DNA from: Pseudomonadota bacterium
GTDB taxonomy: Bacteria; Pseudomonadota; Alphaproteobacteria; Ferrovibrionales; Ferrovibrionaceae
NCBI GenBank assembly: GCA_021793055.1
Contig: JAJYTL010000016.1
Location: 1 to 21,731, forward strand
Direction of reading: 5' to 3'
Length of the DNA: 21,731 nt
Below are positions 15,216-21,731 of this stretch, piece after piece (position 1 is the stretch's first letter; each line of letters opens with the position of its first letter). The translations under genes and the position numbers were made by a program. Below the pieces are notes generated by a model that saw only the letters and a list, made by a program, of their open reading frames with translations, searched no databases and was not told the origin of the DNA.

Positions 15216-15412
15216 ATTTGTCCGCCCGCCCCCGATTTTTATTGCCATTCTTATTACTATTCCTAGGTTCAAACATATGGAGCGTATCTTGTCGAGCCCC
15301 CTTTCCCTACCAATATGCGACCTTGTGTCGCACGGCTTGCGCACGAAGCCTGCGACAGCCCGACGGAACGCGAACGCCCTCGATTACCACCAGAAACAGA
15401 TATTCGGGGTAG

Positions 15413-15418
15413 TATACT
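15413..15418 (+). promoter_or_regulatory. Possible -10 box upstream of tldD
   Basis: TATACT matches the sigma-70 -10 consensus at five of six positions, 88 bases before the tldD start. No good -35 box stands 16-18 bases upstream. The hexamer is part of an 8-bp perfect palindrome, AGTATACT at 15411-15418, so it could instead serve the opposite strand or be a protein-binding site. Confidence 0.35.
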
Positions 15419-15430
15419 GGAATTCAGCGT

Positions 15431-15468
15431 CGCCGCCGACCGCTATTGGCGCGGCGTCTCCTTTTTTT
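15431..15468 (+). terminator. Orphan intrinsic-terminator-like hairpin upstream of tldD
   Basis: CGCCGC (15431-15436) pairs with GCGGCG (15451-15456) over a 14-base loop, and TCTCC then seven Ts (15462-15468) follow. This is a Rho-independent terminator layout on the plus strand, but no plus-strand gene lies upstream of it in the spacer. It could attenuate tldD transcripts begun near 15425, or end an unannotated small RNA. Confidence 0.5.
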
Positions 15469-15505
15469 GTCACGGTTCCCCTGACCGCCGCCACCGGAGA
15501 GCAGC

Positions 15506-16942
15506 ATGAGCACAACGACGGCCGATCATCTTTTCTTCACTCAAGCCGGCCTCGATCTCGAGCGGACGCGCCGCCAAGTCGGCGACGCGCTGCATGGCGC
15601 CGACGATGGCGAACTTTATCTCGAGCACACGCTTTCCGAGAGTTTCGGCTTTGACGACGGCCGCCTCAAGAGCGCGAGCTTCGATGCCTCCCAGGGCTTC
15701 GGGCTGCGCGCCGTGGCCGGCGAATGCACCGGCTTTGCCCATGCCGCGGACCTGTCGCCGGAGGCGATCGAACGCGCCGGCCGCACCGTGCGCGCCGCCC
15801 TGTCCGGCCACTCGGGCACGCTGTCGCTCGGCCCGGTACGGCCGAATCGCGCCCTCTACAGCGCCGACAACCCGTTAAGCGAGGTCGAATTCGACGCCAA
15901 GGTCAAGGTGCTGGCAGCCATCGACCGCTATCTCCGCGACCGCGACCCCCGGGTGCGGCAGGTTTCCGCCTCGTTGCTCGGCTCCTGGCAGGTGGTGACC
16001 ATCCTGCGGCCGGATGGCGCGCGGACCAGCGACATCCGGCCGCTGGTTCGGCTCAACGTCTCGGTCGTGGTTGGAGACGGCGACCGCCAGGAAAGCGGCA
16101 GCGCCGGCGCCGGCGGCCGGACCGGCTACCAACTCTATCTCGATCCGGCCCACTGGCAGGCCCAGGCCGACGAGGCGCTGCGCCAGGCCCTGGTGAATAT
16201 GGCGGCGGTGCCGGCGCCGGCCGGCGAAATGCCGGTGGTGCTCGGCCCGGGCTGGCCGGGAATCCTGCTGCACGAGGCGATCGGCCACGGCCTCGAGGGC
16301 GACTTCAACCGCAAGAAGACCTCGGCGTTCGCCGGCCTCATGGGCCAGCGCATCGCCGCGCCCGGGGTCAACGTGGTCGACGACGGCACGCTCGAGAACC
16401 GCCGCGGCTCGCTCACCATCGACGACGAAGGCACGCCGACCCATTGCACGCCGCTGATCGAGGACGGCATCCTGGTCGGCTATCTGCAGGACCGGCAGAA
16501 CGCGCGGCTGATGAACGCGGTGCCGACCGGAAACGGCCGGCGGCAGAGCTTCGCCCATATGCCGATGCCGCGCATGACCAATACTTATATGTTGGCCGGC
16601 CAAGCGGACCCCAAGGATATCCTCGCCGGGGTGAAGAAGGGGATCTACGCCGTGCAGTTCGGCGGCGGCCAAGTCGACATCACCTCCGGCAAGTTCGTCT
16701 TCTCCTGCACTGAGGCCTACGAGATCGAAGACGGCCGCGTCGGCCGCCCGCTCAAGGGCGCGACCCTGATCGGCGCCGGCGCCGAGGTCCTGCAGCGCGT
16801 TGCCGCCATCGGCAACGACCTGGCGCTCGATACCGGCATCGGCACCTGCGGCAAGAACGGCCAGGGGGTGCCGGTCGGCGTCGGCCAACCGACCCTTCTC
16901 ATCGATCTCCTCACCGTCGGCGGCACCGAGGCCCAGGCTTAG
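15506..16942 (+). CDS. tldD: Metalloprotease TldD
   Basis: A 478-residue TldD-family zinc protease that works as a heterodimer with TldE/PmbA in unfolded-peptide degradation, peptide-antibiotic maturation and gyrase-inhibitor response in other bacteria. The zinc motif HEAIGH is at 256-261, followed by GLEGDFNRKKTSAFAG; the third ligand is probably the cysteine in the late FSCTEAYEI block. The C-terminal GRPLKGATLIG and GTCGKNGQGVPVGVGQPTLL are family signatures. The ATG 15506 has GGAG nine bases before it. Its partner PmbA is not in the window. It sits head-to-head with coxB, a common alphaproteobacterial arrangement, and ends at a convergent terminator before gshA. Confidence 0.97.
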   Translation: MSTTTADHLFFTQAGLDLERTRRQVGDALHGADDGELYLEHTLSESFGFDDGRLKSASFDASQGFGLRAVAGECTGFAHAADLSPEAIERAGRTVRAALSGHSGTLSLGPVRPNRALYSADNPLSEVEFDAKVKVLAAIDRYLRDRDPRVRQVSASLLGSWQVVTILRPDGARTSDIRPLVRLNVSVVVGDGDRQESGSAGAGGRTGYQLYLDPAHWQAQADEALRQALVNMAAVPAPAGEMPVVLGPGWPGILLHEAIGHGLEGDFNRKKTSAFAGLMGQRIAAPGVNVVDDGTLENRRGSLTIDDEGTPTHCTPLIEDGILVGYLQDRQNARLMNAVPTGNGRRQSFAHMPMPRMTNTYMLAGQADPKDILAGVKKGIYAVQFGGGQVDITSGKFVFSCTEAYEIEDGRVGRPLKGATLIGAGAEVLQRVAAIGNDLALDTGIGTCGKNGQGVPVGVGQPTLLIDLLTVGGTEAQA

Positions 16943-16947
16943 CGGCC

Positions 16948-16980
16948 GATGATTTTGGGTCGAATAGGCCCAAAATCATC
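16948..16980. terminator. Convergent tldD/gshA transcription terminator
   Basis: GATGATTTTGGG (16948-16959) and CCCAAAATCATC (16969-16980) form a perfect 12-bp inverted repeat with a 9-base loop. It begins five bases after the tldD stop and ends twelve bases before the gshA stop, so it can serve both transcripts. There is no long U tract after the stem on either strand; the stem itself carries the A/T run. Confidence 0.75.
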
Positions 16981-16992
16981 TCCCCGCGCGGT

Positions 16993-18360
16993 TCAATAGG
17001 CGAGCGCGCTGAAGATCGGATCGATGTTGCGGTTCCACGCGCCGTTATAGAGATCGAGCAGCGCCTCGGCCGGGGTCTGGCCCGAGGCGACGATCTCGCG
17101 CAGCGGGTTCAGGAAATGGCTCTCGTCCGAGCCCTCGGCGTTGAGCCGGCGGCGGCGCTTGAGCCCGCCTGCGGCGATCGCCACCGCCTCTTCGGCGATC
17201 TCGCGCACGGTGCGGTTTCGGAACGCGGTCTTGAGGCCCGAGCGCGGCACCGCATGCCGCAAGGCCTCGCGCTCCGCCGCGGTCCAGTCCTTGATCAATT
17301 CGTGGGCGGCGTCGAGCGCCGCGCCGTCATAGAACAGTCCGACCCAGAACGCCGGCAGCGCGCACAGCCGGCTCCACGGGCCGCCGTCGGCGCCGCGCAT
17401 TTCGAGGTAGCGCTTGAGCCTGACCTCGGGGAACAGGGTGGTGAGGTGATCGGCCCAATCGCGCATGGTCGGCCGCTCGCCCGGCAGGGCCGGCAGACGG
17501 CCCTCGAGAAACTGCCGGAATGACTGGCCGGAGGCGTCGATGTAGCGGCCGTCGCGATAGACGAAATACATCGGCACGTCGAGCGCCCAATCGACATAGC
17601 GCTCGTAGCCGAAGCCGTCCTCGAACACGAAGGGCAGCATGCCGGTGCGGTCGGGATCGGTATCCTCCCAGATAGCGCTGCGGAAACTCAAATAGCCGTT
17701 TGGCTTGCCCTCGGTGAAGGGCGAATTGGCGAACAGCGCCGTCACCGCCGGCTGTAACGCCAGGCCGACGCGGAATTTCCGCACCATGTCGGCTTCCGTG
17801 CCGAAGTCGAGATTGACCTGGACGGTGCAGGTGCGCAGCATCATGTCGAGGCCGAGGTCGCCGCGCTTCGGCATATAGGCGCGCATGATGTTGTAGCGGC
17901 CCTTCGGCATCACCGGGATCTGATCGCGCCGCCATTTCGGCTGGAAGCCGAGGCCGACAAAGCCGGTGCCGAGCTCCTGGCCGACCAGCTTGACCTGGGC
18001 GAGATGGCTGTTCACCTCGTGGCAGGTCTGATGCAAGGTCTGGCGCGGCGCGCCGGAAAGCTCGAGCTGGCCGCCGGGCTCGAGCGAGATCGATTGCCCG
18101 TCGAGGGTAAGCGCGATCAGCTTGCCGCCTTCGCTGACCGGCTCCCAGCCGAAGCGCTCGAGCCCCGTCAGCATGGCGTGAATCCCACTCGGGCCGTCAT
18201 AGGCCAGCGGACTGAGGTCGTCGAGGTGGAAACCGAACTTCTCGTGCTCGACGCCGATCCGCCAATTGTCCGGATTGGGCTTTTCCCCTTCCGCGAGGTA
18301 GGCGATGAGGGCCGCCTTGCCGGCGATCGGGGTCTCTGGAACTTGCGTCGGTCCGGACAT
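16993..18360 (-). CDS. gshA: Glutamate-cysteine ligase
   Basis: A 455-residue ATP-dependent ligase joining glutamate and cysteine, the first step of glutathione synthesis. It belongs to the plant/alphaproteobacterial (class 3, GCS2) type. Family blocks include WRIGVEHEKFGFH near the N-terminus, SLEPGGQLELSGAP, QPKWRRDQIPVMPKGRYNIM and MLRTCTVQVNLDFGTEADMV, covering the glutamate and ATP sites; the C-terminus shows RTVREIAEEAVAIA. The start is ATG 18358-18360, preceded by AAAGAGG; a TTG six codons earlier is in frame but has no better site. It lies 124 bases after rsmE on the same strand, the usual rsmE-gshA order in this group. Confidence 0.96.
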   Translation of the reverse strand: MSGPTQVPETPIAGKAALIAYLAEGEKPNPDNWRIGVEHEKFGFHLDDLSPLAYDGPSGIHAMLTGLERFGWEPVSEGGKLIALTLDGQSISLEPGGQLELSGAPRQTLHQTCHEVNSHLAQVKLVGQELGTGFVGLGFQPKWRRDQIPVMPKGRYNIMRAYMPKRGDLGLDMMLRTCTVQVNLDFGTEADMVRKFRVGLALQPAVTALFANSPFTEGKPNGYLSFRSAIWEDTDPDRTGMLPFVFEDGFGYERYVDWALDVPMYFVYRDGRYIDASGQSFRQFLEGRLPALPGERPTMRDWADHLTTLFPEVRLKRYLEMRGADGGPWSRLCALPAFWVGLFYDGAALDAAHELIKDWTAAEREALRHAVPRSGLKTAFRNRTVREIAEEAVAIAAGGLKRRRRLNAEGSDESHFLNPLREIVASGQTPAEALLDLYNGAWNRNIDPIFSALAY

Positions 18361-18484
18361 GATCCTCTTTCCAATCAATGCTGCGACGGCCGCGCAACCG
18401 ACCCCGTCCTGCTCTAAACAAAAGCCCGGGCCCGCGCAAGCGCCGTGGCCGCAAGGGGTTTTCGCGACCGCCTCGCGCTCTCGA

Positions 18485-19246
18485 CTAAGATAGGTCGGCC
18501 GCCGCCCCGACCAAGGCCTGCACCAGGGCCAATGCCACGATCGCCGCGGTTTCGGCGCGCAGCGTGCGCGGGCCGAGCGAGATCGCCCGCGTTTGCGCGA
18601 GCCCGCGCAGCGCCGCGAACTCGGCCGCCTCTAAGCCGCCCTCGGGACCGATGACGACCGCCTGCCGGGTGAGCGGATCGGGCCGCGCCAGGACGTCCGC
18701 GGCGGGCGGCGCCGTGCCCGTTTCGTCGCAAAGATAAAGCCGCCGGTCGGCCGGCCAGTCGCGCAGCAGATCGGCGAGATCGACCGGCGCGCGCACCGCC
18801 GGCACGGTGAGGCGGCCGCATTGCTCGGCCGCCTCCATGGCGCGGGCGCCAAGACGCTCGATATTGACCCGCCCCGCGTTGGTGCGCGCGGTGAAGACCG
18901 GCTGCAACAGGCTGACGCCGAGCTCGCCCGCCTTTTCCGCGACCAGATCGCTGCGCTCCTTCTTCAACGGCGCGAAGCAAAGCCAGAGATCGGGCTCGGG
19001 CGCCTGCTCCCTGAGCCGGGTGTCGACCCGAAGCTCGCCGCGGCCGCGGCCGAGAGCGGCGATCTCTGCCCGCCATTCGCCGTCATGGCCGTTGAACAGC
19101 GCCACCGCCTCGCCGACGCGCCCGCGCAGCACCGTGCCGAGATAGTGGCTACGCGCCGGATCGAGCGCGATGCGGGCGCCTTCGGCCAAGGGCGCGGTGA
19201 CGAACAATCGATAGCGGGGCGAATGATCGCCGGAGGAAGCGGACAT
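18485..19246 (-). CDS. rsmE: 16S rRNA (uracil-1498-N3)-methyltransferase
   Basis: A 253-residue SPOUT-class methyltransferase that methylates U1498 of 16S rRNA using S-adenosylmethionine. The N-terminal PUA-like domain carries RYRLFVTAPL and HYLGTVLRGRVGEAVALFNG. The knotted C-terminal domain has the substrate block FAPLKKERSDLVAEKAGELGV and the SAM-binding loops VVIGPEGGLEAAEF and SLGPRTLRAETAAIVAL. Length is normal. It starts at ATG 19244-19246 with a weak ribosome binding site, and diverges from ubiA across 37 bases. Confidence 0.96.
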   Translation of the reverse strand: MSASSGDHSPRYRLFVTAPLAEGARIALDPARSHYLGTVLRGRVGEAVALFNGHDGEWRAEIAALGRGRGELRVDTRLREQAPEPDLWLCFAPLKKERSDLVAEKAGELGVSLLQPVFTARTNAGRVNIERLGARAMEAAEQCGRLTVPAVRAPVDLADLLRDWPADRRLYLCDETGTAPPAADVLARPDPLTRQAVVIGPEGGLEAAEFAALRGLAQTRAISLGPRTLRAETAAIVALALVQALVGAAADLS

Positions 19247-19283
19247 CTTGCCGAGACCGGGACAGAGGGGCTATTGGTGAGCG

Positions 19284-20228
19284 ATGCCGGATTCTAGCCT
19301 CGATCCCGCCTCCTCCGCCATCGCCGACGCGCCGCGCGGCAATTGGATCGATCGCTTCGCGCCGACCGCGACCAAGCCCTACCTGCGGCTGTCGCGCCTC
19401 GACCGGCCGATCGGCACATGGCTCCTGCTGTTGCCCTGCTGGTGGGGTATCGCCCTCGCCGCGCCGGCCAGCCGCGGGCGCGAGTTCGTGCTGTTCGTCC
19501 TGTTCGCCATCGGCGCCGTGGTGATGCGAGGCGCCGGCTGCACCTTCAACGATATCGTCGACCGCGATTTCGACCGCCGCGTCGCCCGCACCCGCAACCG
19601 CCCGCTCGCCTCGGGCGAGGTCGGGCTCGCCATGGCGGCGTTGTGGATGGCGGTGCAAGTCCTGATCGGGCTCGGCGTCCTGCTCGCCTTGGGCCGGCCG
19701 AGCCTGATCGCCGGGGCGCTCTCGCTGCCGCTGATCGCGATCTATCCGTTCATGAAGCGGGTGACCTGGTGGCCGCAGCTCTTCCTCGGCCTCGCCTTCA
19801 ACTGGGGTGCCCTGCTCGGTTTCGTCGCCGTCGCCGGGCGGATCGCGCCGGCGCCGATCATGCTTTATCTCGGCGGCATCGCCTGGACCTTGGGCTACGA
19901 CACGATCTATGCCCATCAGGACAAGGAGGATGACGCCTTGATCGGCGTCCGATCGAGCGCACGGCACCTCGGCCCGCGAACCCGTCCCTTCCTGTTCGCG
20001 GTCTATGCCGCGACTTATGTCGAGATCGCCGCTGCCGGCCGGCTGGCGGGGTTCGCCTGGAGCTTTCTCTTGCTGCTGCTTCCGGCGGCGGCGCACCTGC
20101 TGTGGCAGGCGACGACGGTCAAGACCGACGATACTTCCGACTGCTTGGCGAAATTCCGCGCCAACCGCGATTTCGGCCTGCTGGTTCTCGCCGCGCTGCT
20201 GATCGCGCCGCTTTTGCCGCCGCTATGA
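19284..20228 (+). CDS. ubiA: 4-hydroxybenzoate polyprenyltransferase
   Basis: A 314-residue integral membrane enzyme that attaches the polyprenyl chain to 4-hydroxybenzoate in ubiquinone synthesis. The first aspartate-rich motif is NDIVDRDFD at 89-97 followed by RTRNRPLASG; the second is the YDTIYAHQDKEDD segment near 209-221. RLDRPIGTWLLLLPCWWG is the usual first-helix signature. Around eight helices; the first ~25 residues are a variable cytoplasmic tail. It starts only 37 bases from rsmE on the other strand, so the two genes share a very short promoter region. Its stop is seven bases from the end of the small broken gene on the other strand, beyond which lies ubiD. Confidence 0.97.
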   Translation: MPDSSLDPASSAIADAPRGNWIDRFAPTATKPYLRLSRLDRPIGTWLLLLPCWWGIALAAPASRGREFVLFVLFAIGAVVMRGAGCTFNDIVDRDFDRRVARTRNRPLASGEVGLAMAALWMAVQVLIGLGVLLALGRPSLIAGALSLPLIAIYPFMKRVTWWPQLFLGLAFNWGALLGFVAVAGRIAPAPIMLYLGGIAWTLGYDTIYAHQDKEDDALIGVRSSARHLGPRTRPFLFAVYAATYVEIAAAGRLAGFAWSFLLLLLPAAAHLLWQATTVKTDDTSDCLAKFRANRDFGLLVLAALLIAPLLPPL

Positions 20229-20235
20229 CGGCGGA

Positions 20236-20558
20236 TCAGGCGGCCGGCGAGACGGGCGGCGCGGCCCGCGTCGGGCGGCGCGCCGCGGCATGTTTCTTCG
20301 CCGCCTTGTAGAGCTCTTTCAGGTAATGGTTCACCACCCGGACGGTGCGCAGCGCCTGAAGCTGCCAGATCACCGCCCAATCCGGGCGGCGCTGGATTCG
20401 GCGCCGTGCCGGGCCCAGACCCCGGCGAGGATATCGGCCAATTCGGCCTGACCCCTGCGGGCGACGACGGCCTTCAGCACCCACCGCAGGAACGACGGGT
20501 CGAGGTCCTTGAGGCGCGGCCGTTTCGTCGCCTGTCCTCTCGCCTTAAGCTTGCGCAT
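20236..20558 (-). pseudogene. Small hypothetical gene, probably frameshifted
   Basis: From ATG 20556-20558, with a strong AAGGAGG nine bases upstream, a 62-residue frame reads MRKLKARGQATKRPRLKDLD and continues to a TGA at 20370-20372. A second minus-strand frame then carries protein-like sequence (PDWAVIWQLQALRTVRVVNH, then YLKELYKAAKKH) to a stop at 20236. The span is 323 bases, so restoring one missing base near 20375-20400 would give a 107-residue basic, helical protein. Alternatively, the second frame could be its own 45-residue gene: its GTG at 20371-20373 overlaps the first stop as GTGA, a typical coupling overlap. I do not recognise the family. It lies between ubiA and ubiD on the opposite strand. 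Confidence 0.5.
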
Positions 20559-20703
20559 GATCGGTGGCCTCCTTGCTCGGGGCGCCGCGTCGCGCCGCGT
20601 GGCGGATTGTCGCGCCTATCGGCGGACGGCTGCAGGACGAGACTTTTTCCCCGGCGCTTAAATCGCGCCTGCGCGCACCTTTCGCCGCTATAATCACGCC
20701 GCC
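20559..20703. other. Divergent spacer between the small broken gene and ubiD
   Basis: A 145-base GC-rich gap that should hold promoters in both directions. Only a TATAAT immediately before ubiD stands out. Confidence 0.4.
20689..20694 (+). promoter_or_regulatory. Perfect -10 box next to the ubiD start codon
   Basis: TATAAT is an exact sigma-70 -10 hexamer in otherwise GC-rich DNA, ending nine bases before the ubiD ATG at 20704. If used, transcription would begin at or within a few bases of the start codon. There is no recognisable -35 box at the right distance. Confidence 0.4.
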
Positions 20704-21731
20704 ATGGCTTATACATCGCTGCGCGACTTCATTGCCCGCCTGGACCGCGAGGGCCGGCTCGTGCGGGTCACGGAACCGGTCTCGACGGCGCTCGAAATGA
20801 CCGAGATCCAGACCCGGCTGCTGGCCGAAGGCGGCCCGGCGGTGCTGTTCGAGAACCCGGTCGGCGCCGATGGCCAGCGCTTCGACATGCCGGCGCTGGT
20901 CAATCTCTTCGGCACTGTCGAGCGCGTCGCCTGGGGCATGGGGCGTGAACCGGGCGACTTGCGCGGCTTTGGCGAGACGCTCGCCTTTCTGCGCGAGCCG
21001 ACGCCGCCCGCCGGCTTGCGCGCGGCCTTCGACATGCTGCCCGTGGTCAAGCAGGCGCTCGCCATGCGGCCGAAGACCGTCGGCCACGGCGCCTGCCAGG
21101 AGGTGGTGATCGAGGGCGAGGCGGTCGATCTGTCGCGGTTGCCGATCCAGACCTGCTGGCCGGGCGAGCCGGCGCCGCTCATCACCTGGCCGCTGGTCGT
21201 CACCAAGGGGCCGGAAGACAAGGAAGACGCCTTCAACCTCGGCATCTACCGCATGCAGGTGACGGGGCGGAACACGACGCTGATGCGCTGGCTGAAGCAC
21301 CGCGGCGGCGCCCAGCATCACCGCCGCTGGGGCCAGCTGCGGCGCGATCCGCTGCCGGTTGCGGTGGTGATCGGCGCCGACCCCGCGACCATCATCGCCG
21401 CGGTGACGCCGGTGCCGGAGACGCTGTCGGAATATCAGTTCGCCGGCCTGTTGCGCGGCCGTCGTCTCGACCTCGTACCCTGCCGCACGATCCCGCTCAA
21501 GGTCCCGGCGGAGGCCGAGATCGTCATCGAGGGCCATGTCAGCCTCGAGGACTACGGCGACGAGGGGCCTTACGGCGATCACACCGGCTATTACAACGCG
21601 GTCGAGAAATTCCCGGTCTTCACCGCCAGCGCCATAACCATGCGGCGCCAGCCGATCTATCTCTCGACCTTCACCGGGCGGCCGCCGGACGAGCCCTCGG
21701 TCCTCGGCGAGGCGTTGAACGAGGTCTTCAT
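20704..21731 (+). CDS. ubiD: 3-octaprenyl-4-hydroxybenzoate carboxy-lyase UbiD, partial
   Basis: Translation from ATG 20704 is open for 342 codons to the window edge, about 70% of a usual UbiD of around 490 residues. The enzyme decarboxylates polyprenyl-4-hydroxybenzoate in ubiquinone synthesis using prenylated FMN made by UbiX. It matches the family closely: NLGIYRMQV at 178-186, WLKHRGGAQHHRRW at 196-209, GADPATIIAAVTPVPETLSE at 224-243, and the active-site stretch DEGPYGDHTGYYN at 286-298, whose E287 corresponds to the catalytic glutamate. STFTGRPPDEPSVLGEALNE closes the visible part. Placement next to ubiA supports ubiquinone synthesis over other UbiD-like decarboxylases. No ribosome binding site is seen before the ATG. 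The UbiX gene is not in the window. Confidence 0.96.
   Translation, partial: MAYTSLRDFIARLDREGRLVRVTEPVSTALEMTEIQTRLLAEGGPAVLFENPVGADGQRFDMPALVNLFGTVERVAWGMGREPGDLRGFGETLAFLREPTPPAGLRAAFDMLPVVKQALAMRPKTVGHGACQEVVIEGEAVDLSRLPIQTCWPGEPAPLITWPLVVTKGPEDKEDAFNLGIYRMQVTGRNTTLMRWLKHRGGAQHHRRWGQLRRDPLPVAVVIGADPATIIAAVTPVPETLSEYQFAGLLRGRRLDLVPCRTIPLKVPAEAEIVIEGHVSLEDYGDEGPYGDHTGYYNAVEKFPVFTASAITMRRQPIYLSTFTGRPPDEPSVLGEALNEVF

Larger units (their letters stand above)
15216..15505. other. Divergent coxB-tldD spacer with regulatory signals
   Basis: This 290-base region is AT-richer near coxB (about 15230-15300). It holds no convincing gene in any frame. For tldD a TATACT -10-like box lies at 15413-15418, followed by a terminator-like hairpin before the gene. 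For coxB I see only weak candidates on the minus strand and name none. TTGCCA at 15242-15247 on the plus strand is a fair -35 box but lacks a good -10 partner. Confidence 0.5.

Noticed and set aside
18416..18450. GC-rich palindrome (GCCCGGGC) before TTTTGTTT on the minus strand, after rsmE
   Set aside because: A self-complementary 8-mer leaves no loop for a proper hairpin; terminator activity is possible but not supported enough.
20545..21582. 345-codon minus-strand open frame opposite ubiD
   Set aside because: UbiD on the plus strand matches its family motif by motif; the antisense frame is arginine- and alanine-rich shadow sequence.
1..21731. Mobile elements, prophage, CRISPR arrays, toxin-antitoxin pairs or a defence system
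   Set aside because: No transposase, integrase, phage protein, direct-repeat array or defence gene is visible on either strand.

Overview
The window looks like high-GC chromosomal DNA of an aerobic alphaproteobacterium, most likely of the Rhodospirillales. This rests on the gene content: an A1-type aa3 cytochrome c oxidase locus (coxB-coxA-ctaB-small coxF-like gene-coxC-DUF983-SURF1), a divergent tldD, thrC followed by an M16 processing peptidase and a GNAT gene, an alphaproteobacterial/plant-type glutamate-cysteine ligase, and ubiA/ubiD for ubiquinone. The species cannot be named from the sequence. Almost everything is ordinary core metabolism. I see no phage, IS element, CRISPR array, rRNA or tRNA.

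Layout. Positions 1-3324 (minus strand) hold a two-gene piece of a 2-oxoacid oxidoreductase operon. A GltD-like FAD/NAD(P)/[4Fe-4S] reductase overlaps by 16 bases the gamma-alpha fusion subunit, which runs off the left edge; the thiamine-diphosphate beta subunit is presumably just outside. A 56-residue orphan gene lies at 3484-3654. Positions 3881-7229 (minus) are GNAT, M16 peptidase and thrC, the last two joined by an ATGA overlap. A secreted protein of unknown function (7340-7993, plus) diverges from thrC and converges on an M32 carboxypeptidase (8022-9539, minus). From there to 15215 everything is on the minus strand and forms the cytochrome oxidase locus, transcribed coxB to SURF1 and then M32, with very tight junctions.

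The 290-base spacer 15216-15505 separates coxB from the divergent tldD (15506-16942). It contains a terminator-like hairpin with a seven-T run pointing towards tldD. tldD converges on gshA across a clean 12-bp inverted repeat. rsmE lies upstream of gshA on the same strand and diverges from ubiA (19284-20228, plus). A small, probably frameshifted gene (20236-20558, minus) lies between ubiA and ubiD; ubiD runs off the right edge.

How the genes fit together: coxB/A/C are the catalytic oxidase subunits; ctaB starts heme A synthesis; SURF1 helps insert heme; the coxF-like miniprotein and DUF983 are small oxidase-associated proteins. UbiA and UbiD carry out the prenylation and decarboxylation steps that build the quinone feeding the same respiratory chain. 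The most notable points are the absence of ctaG (the CuB chaperone) from its usual place, the NAD(P)-linked 2-oxoacid oxidoreductase in an apparently aerobic organism, paired inverted repeats inside the signal-peptide coding region of the unknown secreted protein, and the orphan terminator between coxB and tldD. I did not find a convincing wholly new multi-gene system.
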